Below are positions 41,587-41,592 of a stretch of 41,592 bases of DNA, one piece after another. The stretch is from the NCBI GenBank assembly GCA_944376125.1, contig CALWBQ010000032.1:1-41592 (forward strand), given 5' to 3'. The notes beneath the pieces were generated by a model that saw only the letters and a list, made by a program, of their open reading frames with translations, was not told the DNA's origin and did no database searches. Source of the stretch: an uncultured Lachnospiraceae bacterium (GTDB taxonomy: Bacteria > Bacillota > Clostridia > Lachnospirales > Lachnospiraceae). Each line of letters begins with the position of its first letter. Position 1 is the stretch's first letter. The translations under genes and the position numbers were made by a program.

Positions 41587-41592
41587 ACAAAG

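Noticed and set aside
41505..41592. Group II intron boundary in the ATPase gene
   Set aside because: No GUGYG 5' end and no domain V pattern with its GAAA loop can be seen in the available bases.

Overview
The window looks like chromosomal DNA from a Clostridia species, most likely a gut Lachnospiraceae. Supporting signs are moderate GC, strong GGAGG-type ribosome binding sites, sigma-A promoters of the TTGACA/17/TATAAT kind, a Gram-positive-type SOS box, choline-binding-like cell-wall repeats, YesMN-type two-component genes and a methionine synthase whose reactivation domain is a separate gene. No rRNA, tRNA, CRISPR array, complete insertion sequence or prophage was seen. Gene density is high, and the only gene-free stretch above 300 bases (15640-15962) is taken up by two divergent promoters and a cold-shock leader.

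Region 1 (1-6300) holds a leftward methionine operon (metF, reactivation protein, metH cut by the window edge), an M32 carboxypeptidase, a methionine-rich secreted protein and a NUDIX hydrolase. Region 2 (6354-13750) is a leftward housekeeping block in the order ruvA, ruvB, zapA, U32 peptidase/rRNA hydroxylase, RodA/FtsW and a class B penicillin-binding protein. A divergent YprB-type exonuclease (13917-15029) shares the ruvA intergenic region and its SOS box. Region 3 (15094-22020) has a DUF5662 gene, a cold-shock gene followed by three consecutive stem-loops (candidate small RNA), hslO, a methyltransferase, a SEC-C protein, a pyrophosphate-type phosphofructokinase, a secreted transglutaminase-like protein and a leaderless amidase. 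Region 4 (22112-26302) is a MarR-controlled heterodimeric ABC exporter operon with two tandem palindromic operators.

Region 5 (26308 to the end) is the most interesting part. It is a leftward catabolic locus with a CUT2 sugar ABC transporter (truncated ATPase, permease, lipoprotein, second permease), a sulfatase without signal peptide, a YesM/YesN-like sensor kinase and regulator, a ROK repressor with its own promoter and terminator, and then an enzyme operon. The enzyme operon encodes a phosphofructokinase homologue with an unusual active-site signature, a triosephosphate isomerase homologue with catalytic residues kept but the phosphate loop rewritten, a LarA-type nickel-pincer racemase homologue and NagA. 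My inference is uptake of a small sulfated or N-acetylated sugar derivative, intracellular desulfation and deacetylation, and processing by repurposed glycolytic enzymes. The substrate is not known. The transporter ATPase reading frame breaks at 41531 next to two perfect hairpins, suggesting an insertion or a repeat boundary at the window end.
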